Program-made: the position numbers and the translations under genes
Source: Alteribacter populi
Lineage (GTDB): Bacteria > Bacillota > Bacilli > Bacillales > Salisediminibacteriaceae
Assembly (NCBI RefSeq): GCF_002352765.1
Contig: NZ_KZ293963.1
Coordinates: 704,368 to 768,367, forward strand
Length of the DNA: 64,000 nt
Direction: 5' to 3'
Part shown: positions 51,063 through 59,592 of the stretch, in pieces
How positions within the stretch are numbered: the first letter of the stretch is position 1
Layout of the letters: the number at the start of each line of letters is the position of its first letter
The notes under the pieces: generated by a model
Seen by the model: the letters and a program-made list of their open reading frames with translations, nothing else
Databases searched by the model: none
Told to the model about the DNA's origin: nothing

Positions 51063-51308
51063 ATGTCTCATGAATATTACCATTTATGTAGGGATAGTAT
51101 AGGTGCAGAAGTTGAAATAAGAGACTGTCATGGAAAAGTTTATGTTGGAACAATTGATAGAGTAGACCCTGACCATGTTTATCTTCGTCCAATAGGACCT
51201 TGTGATCACGGTCATGGAATGTACTTTTTCGCTGGTGCAGCATTAACTGCTATTGCATTTGCTTCAATCGTAGCTTTCCGCTTTCGCAGAAGAAGACATT
51301 TCTTTTAA
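51063..51308 (+). CDS. Small protein with Sm/Lsm-like turn and Arg/Phe-rich C terminus
   Basis: The 81-residue protein contains IGAEVEIRDCHGKVYVGTID, a pattern of the strand-turn-strand type found in Lsm-like folds, followed by DHVYLRPIG. A hydrophobic segment (YFFAGAALTAIAFASIVAF) near residue 55 could span a membrane, and the tail is RFRRRRHFF. It shares the G-Y-x-G-x-I-D core and the basic aromatic tail with the protein at 52062-52433, suggesting one small family. AGGAGG precedes the ATG. Function unknown. Confidence 0.75.
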   Translation: MSHEYYHLCRDSIGAEVEIRDCHGKVYVGTIDRVDPDHVYLRPIGPCDHGHGMYFFAGAALTAIAFASIVAFRFRRRRHFF

Positions 51309-51370
51309 CACAGACTAGATAAAAGGCAATAGACTTTTTAAAAGGTAGCTGCGAGGGTGTGTACTTTGTT

Positions 51371-51937
51371 ATGAAGAAGAAAGAATTATCTTTAAAACCT
51401 TTTAAAACGGAAAATTTAATCTTTAGAGAGTTGACTACAGAGGATAAATTAGACATTTACTGCCTCTATTCAGATCCTAAAGTTATTAGATTAGATCACA
51501 GTGAACCTTTTAAGAACATGATTGAAGCTGAAGAATTAATAAGAGTTTTTCAACAGTCTAATAATAGCTATAGTTCCATAAGCTGGGGGATAGAATTAAG
51601 AGAATCTAATAAAATTATCGGAACGTGTGGATTCAAAAATTGGGATAGATTATCACACCATGCAGAAATCGGTGGGAATATTTTAAGTAAGTATTGGGGT
51701 AAGGGCTACGGAACTGAAACATTAAAGTTCATGATGGAATACGGTTTTACTAAAATGCACCTAAATAAAATTTGTGCACATACAAATGTTAAGAATAGCA
51801 GTGTGTTAAAGATAATGCCCAGATATGGATTCCAACAAGAAGGAATGCTTCGTGAACATCAACTTTTAGAGGGAGTATTCCACGATGTGTTAATCCTCTC
51901 ATTACTAAGAAAAGATTATAATCTTCTGTTGGGCTAA
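51371..51937 (+). CDS. GNAT-family N-acetyltransferase (RimJ/RimL type)
   Basis: The 188-residue protein has the GNAT fold: LIFRELTTEDKLDIYCLYSD at the start, IIGTCGFKNWDR, then the acetyl-CoA loop SKYWGKGYGTETLKFMMEYG and the C-terminal NKICAHTNVKNSSVLKIM with GFQQEGMLREHQ. Length is normal, unlike the relic at 37246. The ATG at 51371 has GAGGGTG 11 bases upstream. The acyl acceptor (protein N terminus, amino acid or drug) is unknown. Confidence 0.88.
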   Translation: MKKKELSLKPFKTENLIFRELTTEDKLDIYCLYSDPKVIRLDHSEPFKNMIEAEELIRVFQQSNNSYSSISWGIELRESNKIIGTCGFKNWDRLSHHAEIGGNILSKYWGKGYGTETLKFMMEYGFTKMHLNKICAHTNVKNSSVLKIMPRYGFQQEGMLREHQLLEGVFHDVLILSLLRKDYNLLLG

Positions 51938-52002
51938 AAAACGACCTTGAGTTCGCTAGACATCGAACCGTAGATTTTATATGCTTTCTTTACTCTAAAT
52001 GA

Positions 52003-52035
52003 AAAGACCATCAAACGTAAACGTTTGATGGTCTT
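52003..52035. terminator. Bidirectional terminator
   Basis: AAGACCATCAAACG and CGTTTGATGGTCTT form a near-perfect stem between convergent genes. Confidence 0.82.
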
Positions 52036-52061
52036 AGTAATACTTGTGTGTTCAAAAGCCT

Positions 52062-52433
52062 CTAAAAGAAAAATGGGAAGAACAACCGTCTAATTCCAAA
52101 AAACGGAAAGCGATGACGTCTAAATCGTCGGAACCGTCTTGGGTAGCCGTACCCACCACCATATCCGCCAAATCCAAACTGACGTTCATATTCATGATTA
52201 GAACCTTGGTCCATATCACCCACAGGAACTAGCATATCGACACCATTTTGATCCATGCCGTCTATAATTCCGTCATAAACCTGCCCATCATTTGTTTCAA
52301 ATTGTACTAAGTGATTATTGTACGCTTGACATAATTCATGCAGTTGCTGTTGGTGGGCTGCAGGATCTGCTCCTCCGGGTTGCATTTGTTGTTGACCGCC
52401 GTGTGGCACCTGATTCATGTTGTATTGTCTCAT
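52062..52433 (-). CDS. Small Gln/Gly-rich N-terminal, Arg/Phe-rich C-terminal protein
   Basis: The 123-residue protein begins with a Gln/Pro/Gly-rich segment (residues 1-30), has a central VQFETNDGQVYDGIIDGMDQ followed by VDMLVPVGD, and ends in a Gly/Tyr stretch and RRFRRFRRHRFPFFGIRRLF. The central part parallels the protein at 51063. Such composition recalls spore-surface or coat proteins, but I know no proof for this family. GGAGGGGGG precedes the ATG. Confidence 0.75.
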   Translation of the reverse strand: MRQYNMNQVPHGGQQQMQPGGADPAAHQQQLHELCQAYNNHLVQFETNDGQVYDGIIDGMDQNGVDMLVPVGDMDQGSNHEYERQFGFGGYGGGYGYPRRFRRFRRHRFPFFGIRRLFFPFFF

Positions 52434-52555
52434 GATTCCCCCCTCCTTACACGGTTATCATATTTCAGCACGTGGGTATTTGTGCATAAACTTACTGTAT
52501 TTAAAATTGTATTATCAAATCTCCCCACACGTTTACAAGTAAACCAAAAGGTAGA

Positions 52556-53092
52556 TTACCGCTTTTCATAAGGTAAAAATTTTCCATCTAACGTAATGAC
52601 AACCCGCTCTCCATCGGGATCCTCATAGTCAGGACGTTTATCTACTTTAATGTCTAAATTGATCGCGCTCATAATCCCGTCACCAAACATTTCATTAATT
52701 AGCGCTTTTAATGTAGTGCCGTACACTTGAGTAATTTCATAAAATCGATAAATTAACGGATCAACTGGCACAGCTTTGTCTAAAGAGCCACGCATAGGTG
52801 ATTCTTCTAGTATATAGGCAATCCTCGAGTCAATATTTAATAATTGTGCTAAATGAAGCGCATCCTCTCTGTTCATGGATTCCTGGCCATGCATAACAGC
52901 AGCTATCCATTCTTTACTCCCACCAATTTCGTTTGCTATGTCCTCAAATGTAAATTGTTTCATCTTTTTTGCAATTAAAAGTTGTTGAGATACTCCAGCT
53001 CTATTCACATAAGAAGTTGCAGGTGAAGGGTGGGGTTGATATTGTTGTGGACTTTCAAATGCTTGATGGAAATTTCGATAATACTCATTCAT
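52556..53092 (-). CDS. cynS: Cyanate hydratase (cyanase) with N-terminal extension
   Basis: The 178-residue protein converts cyanate and bicarbonate to ammonia and CO2. YRFYEITQVYGTTLKALINE contains the catalytic Arg and Glu, and FGDGIMSAINL the catalytic Ser; the end DGERVVITLDGKFLPY is the cyanase C terminus. Residues 1-38 are an extra Gln/Pro/Tyr-rich segment absent from the 156-residue E. coli enzyme, and residues 40-110 form the helix-turn-helix-like N-terminal domain. Cyanate forms from carbamoyl compounds, so the gene suits a region rich in ureide breakdown, although linkage is loose. Confidence 0.9.
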   Translation of the reverse strand: MNEYYRNFHQAFESPQQYQPHPSPATSYVNRAGVSQQLLIAKKMKQFTFEDIANEIGGSKEWIAAVMHGQESMNREDALHLAQLLNIDSRIAYILEESPMRGSLDKAVPVDPLIYRFYEITQVYGTTLKALINEMFGDGIMSAINLDIKVDKRPDYEDPDGERVVITLDGKFLPYEKR

Positions 53093-53285
53093 TAATATTC
53101 CCCCATCATTTCAATCTGTTTTTATTTTACTCTGGGTGCTTTCATTAGGTGTCTATTTGCCACTAAAAAACAGATATAATATAAGAATTCTGTATTTTTC
53201 TCACGATGGACCAAAATAATACAATATTTGCACAGGTAATATGCTATAAATAATTATAATCATGCATATTGGTGGTGGTAATGGA

Positions 53286-53735
53286 GTGACTAAACTCTTT
53301 TTCTTAGTATTAGCTTTAATTGGAGGTATGATGACGGGGACACAAGCCTCCATAAATGGAGAACTTGGGAAAAAGATTGGTGGATTAGAAGCGGCATTTG
53401 TCTCTTTTTTTATTGGAACGATATTTTTAGCTTTGTGTATGCTTTTTCTGGGAAAAGGACAAGTAGGTCTGGTATTCACTTTACCAAAATGGCAATTAAT
53501 TGGAGGTCTTTTTGGAGCGGTATTTGTAGCTTTTACTATTTTCTCTGTACCCAAAATAGGTGTAGCCTTAGCTATTTTTGCAGCCATTTTAGGACAGATT
53601 ATTATTAGTCTTGTTATTGATCATTTTGGTTTATTTAATGTAGAACCTATTTCTATTAATTGGGATAGGTTTATGGGGTTAGTATTAATGCTGTTTGGTC
53701 TGTACTTCATTTACCGAGGAAGCTTTTCAAGTTAA
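53286..53735 (+). CDS. DMT-family transporter, YdcZ type
   Basis: The 149-residue membrane protein has five hydrophobic helices and the YdcZ (DUF606) pattern: IGGMMTGTQASINGELGKKI at the start and QLIGGLFGAVFVAFTIFSVP in the middle. Such half-size transporters usually work as dimers or pairs; only one copy is present here. The start is either GTG 53286 or ATG 53262; I prefer the former because the GGTGGTGG site then has better spacing. Substrate unknown. Confidence 0.8.
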   Translation: MTKLFFLVLALIGGMMTGTQASINGELGKKIGGLEAAFVSFFIGTIFLALCMLFLGKGQVGLVFTLPKWQLIGGLFGAVFVAFTIFSVPKIGVALAIFAAILGQIIISLVIDHFGLFNVEPISINWDRFMGLVLMLFGLYFIYRGSFSS

Positions 53736-53918
53736 GTACAAGGGTTCTATTTTACAATTTGATCATTCAAATTCGAGGATAATTTAACATAATGTATAGT
53801 GTATTACACAAATATTCAACGTACAATCGACTTATCTTCAGAATTTTCCGTTAATTTCTAATATTCAATTTAATTATGAGGGAGGGTTATAAAGAAGATA
53901 CTCAATTAGAAACTCTTC

Positions 53919-53931
53919 ATATGGTTAATCG
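53919..53931 (+). promoter_or_regulatory. Candidate PucR-type site before the pyrimidine operon
   Basis: CATATGGTTAATC contains ATGGTTAA, one base from the TTGGTTAA core reported for B. subtilis PucR. A similar TATATGGTTAAGC lies at 59349-59361 before the NCS1 permease gene, and a pucR gene is at 61861. Confidence 0.3.
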
Positions 53932-53964
53932 TTTAATATATATCAAGTTACAGGAGGAGATAAT

Positions 53965-54855
53965 ATGTCTGACAACGTAAAAATTGGTTTAATACAAGCT
54001 TCAAACGATGTTCATGGTGATGAACCGGTAGATGTTCATAAAGAGAAGGCGATTGAAAAGCATATTAAACTTGTAAAAGAAGCTAAGGATAAAGGGGCAC
54101 AAATTATCTGTTTACAAGAAATTTTTTACGGTCCCTATTTTTGCTCGGAACAAAGTACGAAATGGTATGATTCCGCAGAGGAAATTCCTAATGGTCCTAC
54201 CACTAGACGTTTTCAAGATTTGGCTAAAGAACTAGAAGTAGTGATTGTTTTACCTATCTATGAAAGAGAAGGGATCGCTACTTATTATAATACCGCTGCT
54301 GTTATTGATGCAGATGGATCCTATTTAGGCAAGTATCGAAAACAACATATCCCTCACGTAGGTGTAGGTAATCAAGGTTACGGCTTTTGGGAAAAGTTTT
54401 ATTTTAAACCGGGAAATTTAGGTTATCCAGTATTTGATACAGCTTTTGCAAAGGTTGGTGTTTATATTTGCTATGACCGTCATTTCCCTGAAGGTGCAAG
54501 ACTACTTGGCTTAAATGGAGCAGAAATTGTATTCAATCCTTCTGCAACTGTAGCTGGATTATCTGAATATCTATGGAAGCTTGAACAACCCGCACATGCG
54601 GTAGCAAACGGCTATTATGTAGGAGCTATTAACCGCGTTGGACTGGAAGCACCCTGGGAAATGGGTGAGTTTTACGGTCAATCCTATTTAGCAGACCCTA
54701 GAGGAAACTTTGTTTCAATAGCAAGTCGTGACCGGGATGAAGTTATTATCGGTGACATGGATAAGAAAGTGATTCGTGAAGTTCGTGATACTTGGCAGTT
54801 TTACCGCGATCGCCGCCCAGAAACCTATGATAAAATGACTGCGCTTCTTCCATAG
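53965..54855 (+). CDS. pydC: Beta-ureidopropionase (N-carbamoyl-beta-alanine amidohydrolase)
   Basis: The 296-residue nitrilase-superfamily enzyme hydrolyses N-carbamoyl-beta-alanine to beta-alanine, CO2 and ammonia, the last step of reductive pyrimidine breakdown. The Glu-Lys-Cys triad is visible in CLQEIFYGPYFC, GKYRKQHIPHV and VGVYICYDRHFPEGAR. Length and motifs match the bacterial type, although N-carbamoylputrescine amidase is a close relative; the preT/preA/dihydropyrimidinase neighbours decide the call. AGGAGGAG precedes the ATG. It is the first gene of the pyrimidine cluster. Confidence 0.88.
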   Translation: MSDNVKIGLIQASNDVHGDEPVDVHKEKAIEKHIKLVKEAKDKGAQIICLQEIFYGPYFCSEQSTKWYDSAEEIPNGPTTRRFQDLAKELEVVIVLPIYEREGIATYYNTAAVIDADGSYLGKYRKQHIPHVGVGNQGYGFWEKFYFKPGNLGYPVFDTAFAKVGVYICYDRHFPEGARLLGLNGAEIVFNPSATVAGLSEYLWKLEQPAHAVANGYYVGAINRVGLEAPWEMGEFYGQSYLADPRGNFVSIASRDRDEVIIGDMDKKVIREVRDTWQFYRDRRPETYDKMTALLP

Positions 54856-54927
54856 GTAGGCTTTTTTAAACTTTCTTGCTAACCTGTTTTAAAGAACGGA
54901 ATGATCTTGTTAAAGGAGGTATTTCTA

Positions 54928-56298
54928 GTGACTAGCAAGGTACCGACTATATCGTTTCAAGATTTAGAAAAAAACTTTGAGGAAGTAAATATAGGGTTGT
55001 CAAATCAAGAAGCGAGTGAAGAGGCCAACCGCTGCCTCTATTGTTATGATGCTCCTTGTATTAAAGCTTGTCCAACAGATATTGACATTCCTAAATTTAT
55101 CAAAAAAATTGCATCCGGCAATTTAAAGGGATCAGCAAAAACGATAATGACGTCTAATCCAGTGGGGGCAAGCTGTGCGCGTGTTTGTCCAACTGAGGAA
55201 CTTTGTGAAGGTGCTTGTGTACTCAATCATTCTACTAAACCGATTATGATCGGAGACTTGCAAAGATACGCAACGGACTGGGCAATTAAAAATGAGCAAG
55301 TGTTATTTAAATCTGGAAAAAAGAACGGCAAGAAAGTTGCGATTGTTGGTGGTGGTCCTGCTGGATTATCAACTGCCCGAGAATTAGCTCTATTAGGCTA
55401 TAAAGTTACGATATTTGAAGCAGAAAATGAAGCAGGCGGTTTAAATACTTATGGCATCGTTTCATTTAGACTACCTCAATCTATTTCCTTTTGGGAAGTG
55501 GATCAAGTTAGAAAATTAGATGTTGAGATTCTTACCAATACAAGAGTTGGAAAAGATGTGTTACCAGAAGAGTTATTAGAGAATTACGATTCCGTTGTCC
55601 TAGCAATAGGAATGGCAAGTGTACCCATGCTTGGGATAGAAGGAGAAGACTTAGAAGGAATATATGATGCGATTGATTTTGTTAAAACAACGAAGTCAGA
55701 AACAATTAGTGACGACTTTATAGATAAGCGTGTTGTTGTAATTGGAGCAGGTAACACCGCCATTGATGGAGCTACTTGTTCTGTTCGACTAGGTGCTGAG
55801 AATGTAAAGATATTATACCGACGAACAGAGCAAGAGATGACGGCATATGACTTCGAATACCAATTCGCAAAACAAGACGGGGTAGAATTTCGTTGGCTAA
55901 CCTCGCCTATAAGGATAGTAGGGGATGAGAATGGAAAAGTCACAGCAATCGAATGTATTAAAATGACGTTAGGAGCTCCAAATGAAGACGGACGCCGTCG
56001 CCCGGTTCCTGTTGAAGGTTCAGAGTTTACTCTTGAAGTGGACGCAGTCATTAAGGCTATTGGTCAATCTCGTTACACTTCATTAATTGAAAGCTTTGGA
56101 TTAGAACATAGTGATGGGGTAGTAAAAGTAGATCAAGATAGCTATCAAACATCGAACGATAAAGTTTTTTCATGCGGTGATGTTATTTTTGGAAAAGGAC
56201 AAGGGGAAGCAATGGTCGTTACCGCAGCACAACAAGGAAAAAATACTGCTTATGCCATACACAAACAATTATCCAAAGAAGCAACAGAATCAGCATAG
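54928..56298 (+). CDS. preT: Dihydropyrimidine dehydrogenase subunit PreT
   Basis: The 456-residue NAD(P)H-oxidising flavoprotein passes electrons to PreA for reduction of uracil and thymine. The N-terminal domain holds Fe-S cysteines in CLYCYDAPCIKACPTDIDIP and GASCARVCPTEELCEGAC. Two nucleotide sites follow: KVAIVGGGPAGLSTARELAL near residue 135 and KRVVVIGAGNTAIDGAT near 275. The fold is that of the glutamate synthase small subunit. The start is GTG 54928, eight bases after AAAGGAGG. It is followed directly by preA. Confidence 0.92.
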   Translation: MTSKVPTISFQDLEKNFEEVNIGLSNQEASEEANRCLYCYDAPCIKACPTDIDIPKFIKKIASGNLKGSAKTIMTSNPVGASCARVCPTEELCEGACVLNHSTKPIMIGDLQRYATDWAIKNEQVLFKSGKKNGKKVAIVGGGPAGLSTARELALLGYKVTIFEAENEAGGLNTYGIVSFRLPQSISFWEVDQVRKLDVEILTNTRVGKDVLPEELLENYDSVVLAIGMASVPMLGIEGEDLEGIYDAIDFVKTTKSETISDDFIDKRVVVIGAGNTAIDGATCSVRLGAENVKILYRRTEQEMTAYDFEYQFAKQDGVEFRWLTSPIRIVGDENGKVTAIECIKMTLGAPNEDGRRRPVPVEGSEFTLEVDAVIKAIGQSRYTSLIESFGLEHSDGVVKVDQDSYQTSNDKVFSCGDVIFGKGQGEAMVVTAAQQGKNTAYAIHKQLSKEATESA

Positions 56299-56332
56299 GG
56301 GTTGATTTATACAAAACAAGGAGGTTCATAGA

Positions 56333-57619
56333 ATGGCTGATTTACGTATTGATCTAGCAGGAATTAAATCACCCAATCCTTTTTGGCTCGCTTCTGCACC
56401 ACCCACAAATTCTGGCTATCAAGTTCAAAGAGCATTTGAAGCTGGTTGGGGCGGTGCTGTTTGGAAAACACTTGGAGACCCTATCTTGAATGTTACTTCC
56501 CGATTTGCGTCAATGGACTTTAACGGGCAAAGGGTAGCAGGATTTAATAACATTGAACTAATTACAGATCGTCCGCTTGAAGTCAATTTAAAAGAAATCT
56601 ATGAGACGAAAAAGAAATTTCCTAACCATGCTATTATCGCTTCCTTAATGGTTGAACCAAAGCAGGAAAAATGGCACGAGATTGTAAAACGAGTAGAAGA
56701 AGTCGGTGTCGATGGTCTTGAACTAAACTTTGGGTGTCCACATGGTATGGCTGAGCGCGGGATGGGGTCCGCTTCTGGCCAAGTTCCCGAATTAGTAGAA
56801 AAGCAGACGTATTGGACAAAAGAAGTTGCCCAAACTCCGGTTATTGTTAAGCTCACTCCTAATATAACTGACATTACAGTAACAGCAGAAGCTGCTGTTC
56901 AAGGTGGAGCAGATTCCGTAAGTATGATAAATACGATTAATAGTCTTTCATCCGTTGATTTGGACACATGGAATACAGTACCTAATGTTGCTGGAAAAGG
57001 AGCACATGGTGGTTACTGTGGTCCGGCTGTTAAACCAATTGCCCTTAACATGGTCGGAGAATGTGCTCGTAACCCTCAAATTAACGTACCGATTTCAGGA
57101 ATTGGTGGAATCTCAAATTGGCAAAATGCCGTTGAATTTATGCTAATGGGAGCAACTGGTGTACAAGTCTGTACAGCGGTCATGCATCATGGATTTAGGA
57201 TCGTCGAGGACATGATCGAGGGGCTTGATAACTATTTAGATGAAAAAGGACTTGAATCAGTCAACCATTTGGTAGGAAAATCAGTACCGAAATATTCTGA
57301 CTGGGGAAATTTAGACCTAAACCATAAAGTAGTCGCAAGAATTAATAATGATGTTTGCATCAACTGTAATAAGTGTCATATCGCTTGTGAGGATGCGTCT
57401 CATCAATGTATTGATATGTTAAAAGATAATAAGGGGCAAGAATACCTCAACGTGCGGGAGGATGACTGTGTCGGATGCAACCTATGTTCGATTGTCTGTC
57501 CTGTCGATGGTGCCATTGATATGATCGATATTCCTAGCGCACAGCCAATGACTTGGAATGAACGTCAATCAGCACTGAAATCCGCTGAGCTCATTACTAA
57601 AGAAAACGTTGTTAAATAA
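56333..57619 (+). CDS. preA: Dihydropyrimidine dehydrogenase subunit PreA
   Basis: The 428-residue catalytic subunit reduces uracil or thymine to the 5,6-dihydro form using FMN. The dihydroorotate-dehydrogenase-like barrel includes LASAPPTNSGYQVQRAFEAG, ELNFGCPHGMAERGMG with its active-site Cys, and VPISGIGGISNWQNAVEFM. Two C-terminal [4Fe-4S] clusters are given by CINCNKCHIACEDASHQC and CVGCNLCSIVCPV. AGGAGG precedes the ATG. Gene pair and length match E. coli PreTA closely. Confidence 0.93.
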   Translation: MADLRIDLAGIKSPNPFWLASAPPTNSGYQVQRAFEAGWGGAVWKTLGDPILNVTSRFASMDFNGQRVAGFNNIELITDRPLEVNLKEIYETKKKFPNHAIIASLMVEPKQEKWHEIVKRVEEVGVDGLELNFGCPHGMAERGMGSASGQVPELVEKQTYWTKEVAQTPVIVKLTPNITDITVTAEAAVQGGADSVSMINTINSLSSVDLDTWNTVPNVAGKGAHGGYCGPAVKPIALNMVGECARNPQINVPISGIGGISNWQNAVEFMLMGATGVQVCTAVMHHGFRIVEDMIEGLDNYLDEKGLESVNHLVGKSVPKYSDWGNLDLNHKVVARINNDVCINCNKCHIACEDASHQCIDMLKDNKGQEYLNVREDDCVGCNLCSIVCPVDGAIDMIDIPSAQPMTWNERQSALKSAELITKENVVK

Positions 57620-57694
57620 GTTGACTTCGTAAAGTTTGTTGATTTTTGAGCGAAATTTTATAAAAGAGCCTTAAATAAACAGGAGGTCGCTAAT

Positions 57695-59107
57695 GTGAAA
57701 AAAGTAATTAAAAACGGAACCATTGTTACTGCAGCAGACACTTACCAAGCAGACCTATTGATTGTTGATGGTAAAATCTCAACCATCGGACGGGATTTGT
57801 CTGATGAAGATGTGGAAGTTGTAGATGCAAAAGGCTGCTATGTCTTTCCTGGCGGTGTTGACCCACACACACATCTTGAGATGCCTTTTGGTGGTACGGT
57901 CTCAAAGGATGACTTTGAAACAGGCACTATAGCCGCAGCTTATGGCGGAACAACAACAGTGATTGACTTTTGTTTGACAAATAAAGGGGAACCATTAAAG
58001 AACGCTATCCAAACGTGGCATGATAAATCAAAAGATAAAGCAGTAATTGACTATAGTTTTCATCTAATGATTAGTGAAATAAACGATGCTGTCTTAAAAG
58101 AATTGCCTGTAGTGATGGATGAGGAAGGAATCACCTCATTTAAAGTTTTTATGGCGTATAAAAATGTATTTCAAGCAGATGACGAGACATTGTTTCGGAC
58201 ATTGGTTACAGCAAAAGAGCTGGGCGGACTTGTCATGGTCCATGCAGAAAATGGGGATGTTATAGACTACTTAGTAAAGAAAGCATTATCAGAGGGGAAA
58301 ACTGAACCAATTTACCATGCTCTTACAAGACCACCAGAGGTAGAAGGAGAAGCAACAGGAAGAGCTGCACAATTAACTGGATTAGCGGATTCTCAGCTAT
58401 ACGTTGTTCATGTTTCTTGTGCTGAAGCAGCCAGAAAAATTGCCGAAGCTAGAGAGAAAGGGTATGACGTATGGGGAGAGACATGCCCACAGTATTTAGT
58501 TCTAGATCAAACCTATTTAGAGAAACCTCATTTTGAAGGTGCAAAATACGTATGGTCACCGCCTCTTCGTGAGAAAGAAAATCAAGAAGTACTTTGGAAT
58601 GCTTTGAAAAATGGTCAATTACAAACGTTAGGCTCTGACCAATGTTCCTTTGATTTTAACGGTCAAAAGGATTTAGGCAGAGGAGATTTCACGAAAATTC
58701 CAAATGGGGGACCGATCATCGAAGATAGGATAAGTTTACTTTTTTCTGAGGGAGTAAATAAAGGACGAATAACGTTAAATCAATTTGTTGATATAACGTC
58801 AACAAGAATCGCTAAATTGTTCGGACTATTCCCACAAAAAGGAACAGTTTCTGTCGGAGCAGATGCTGATCTTGTTATTTTTGATCCAAATGCGGAAAGA
58901 ACGATATCTGCAGAAACTCACCACATGGCTGTGGATTATAACCCGTTTGAGGGCATAAAAGTTACGGGACAACCAGTTACGGTATTATCACGCGGTGAGT
59001 TTGTGATTCGTGATAAGCAATTTGTAGGAAAACCAGGTAATGGACAATACTTAAAGCGTGAAAAATATAACCCTAAGCAAAAGGAAATTCAAAAATTAAC
59101 AAAGTAA
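57695..59107 (+). CDS. hydA: Dihydropyrimidinase/D-hydantoinase
   Basis: The 470-residue zinc amidohydrolase opens dihydrouracil and dihydrothymine to N-carbamoyl-beta-amino acids. Motifs are GGVDPHTHLEMPFGG, the carboxylated Lys in TSFKVFMAYKN, VMVHAENGDV, LYVVHVSCAEAA and LGSDQCSFDF with the metal Asp. The sequence is close to the well-known thermophilic Bacillus/Geobacillus hydantoinases, which share GSDQCSF. The start is GTG with AGGAGG upstream. It completes the route between preTA and pydC, although the order in the cluster is not the reaction order. Confidence 0.93.
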   Translation: MKKVIKNGTIVTAADTYQADLLIVDGKISTIGRDLSDEDVEVVDAKGCYVFPGGVDPHTHLEMPFGGTVSKDDFETGTIAAAYGGTTTVIDFCLTNKGEPLKNAIQTWHDKSKDKAVIDYSFHLMISEINDAVLKELPVVMDEEGITSFKVFMAYKNVFQADDETLFRTLVTAKELGGLVMVHAENGDVIDYLVKKALSEGKTEPIYHALTRPPEVEGEATGRAAQLTGLADSQLYVVHVSCAEAARKIAEAREKGYDVWGETCPQYLVLDQTYLEKPHFEGAKYVWSPPLREKENQEVLWNALKNGQLQTLGSDQCSFDFNGQKDLGRGDFTKIPNGGPIIEDRISLLFSEGVNKGRITLNQFVDITSTRIAKLFGLFPQKGTVSVGADADLVIFDPNAERTISAETHHMAVDYNPFEGIKVTGQPVTVLSRGEFVIRDKQFVGKPGNGQYLKREKYNPKQKEIQKLTK

Positions 59108-59138
59108 CACCTGTTAATTAGGACTAGTACAATAAGAA

Positions 59139-59257
59139 AAGTGCAAGGCGCCCGCATACCCGACGAAATGCAAATGTTCTGTCCGATAAAAAAGTGCTTT
59201 CTACTTTTAATCGGTCAGGTTATTTGACACAAGCCGATGGCGCCTAGATCTAGACAT
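59139..59257 (+). repeat. GGCGCC-flanked intergenic repeat
   Basis: AAGTGCAAGGCGCCCGC at the left end and CCGATGGCGCCTAGATCTAGAC at the right end have GGCGCC in common, with a TTT-AAAAGTG/CTACTTTTAAT inner part. It resembles a common Bacillaceae palindromic repeat. The right flank CTAGACATTGAAACGTA has a counterpart at 51956-51972 (CTAGACATCGAACCGTA). Confidence 0.55.
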
Positions 59258-59329
59258 TGAAACGTAAATTTTAATACTTTATGAACTTTAAATAAAAAAC
59301 AAAAACACAACCTCTAGTAAATTTTAATA

Positions 59330-59373
59330 ACAATAGCTTGGCGTAAACCTATATGGTTAAGCCAAGCTATTGT
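59330..59373. other. Long hairpin between hydA and the NCS1 permease gene
   Basis: CAATAGCTTGGC pairs perfectly with GCCAAGCTATTG; the loop contains TATATGGTTAAG, similar to the candidate PucR site at 53919. Without a clear T run it is a weak terminator; it may instead be a regulatory or repeat structure. Confidence 0.5.
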
Positions 59374-59417
59374 AAAGACCTTTAAAGAACCACATGTCAT
59401 GTAAAAAGGTTTTTATA

Positions 59418-59573
59418 AGAGGATGTTCAAAAAGTCCGGGAAAAATAGCTATCGAATATCTGCGTCACCTTACTTTTACACTCCTCACTTATTTAAAGCA
59501 TACGTTCCGGTGCTCAAAGTGGCGCTTTCTTGAATTTCTCGGCTCTTTTGTTCTCCTTTTGAACACACACTTT
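59418..59573 (+). repeat. MITE-like intergenic repeat, copy 2
   Basis: Begins AGAGGATGTTCAAAAAGTCC and ends CTCCTTTTGAACACACACTTT; the inside AAAGCATACGTTCCGGTGCTC is shared with copy 3. It ends 20 bases before the permease start, so it forms the immediate upstream region of that gene. Confidence 0.8.
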
Positions 59574-59592
59574 AATGGTGAGGGGTGTTGGG

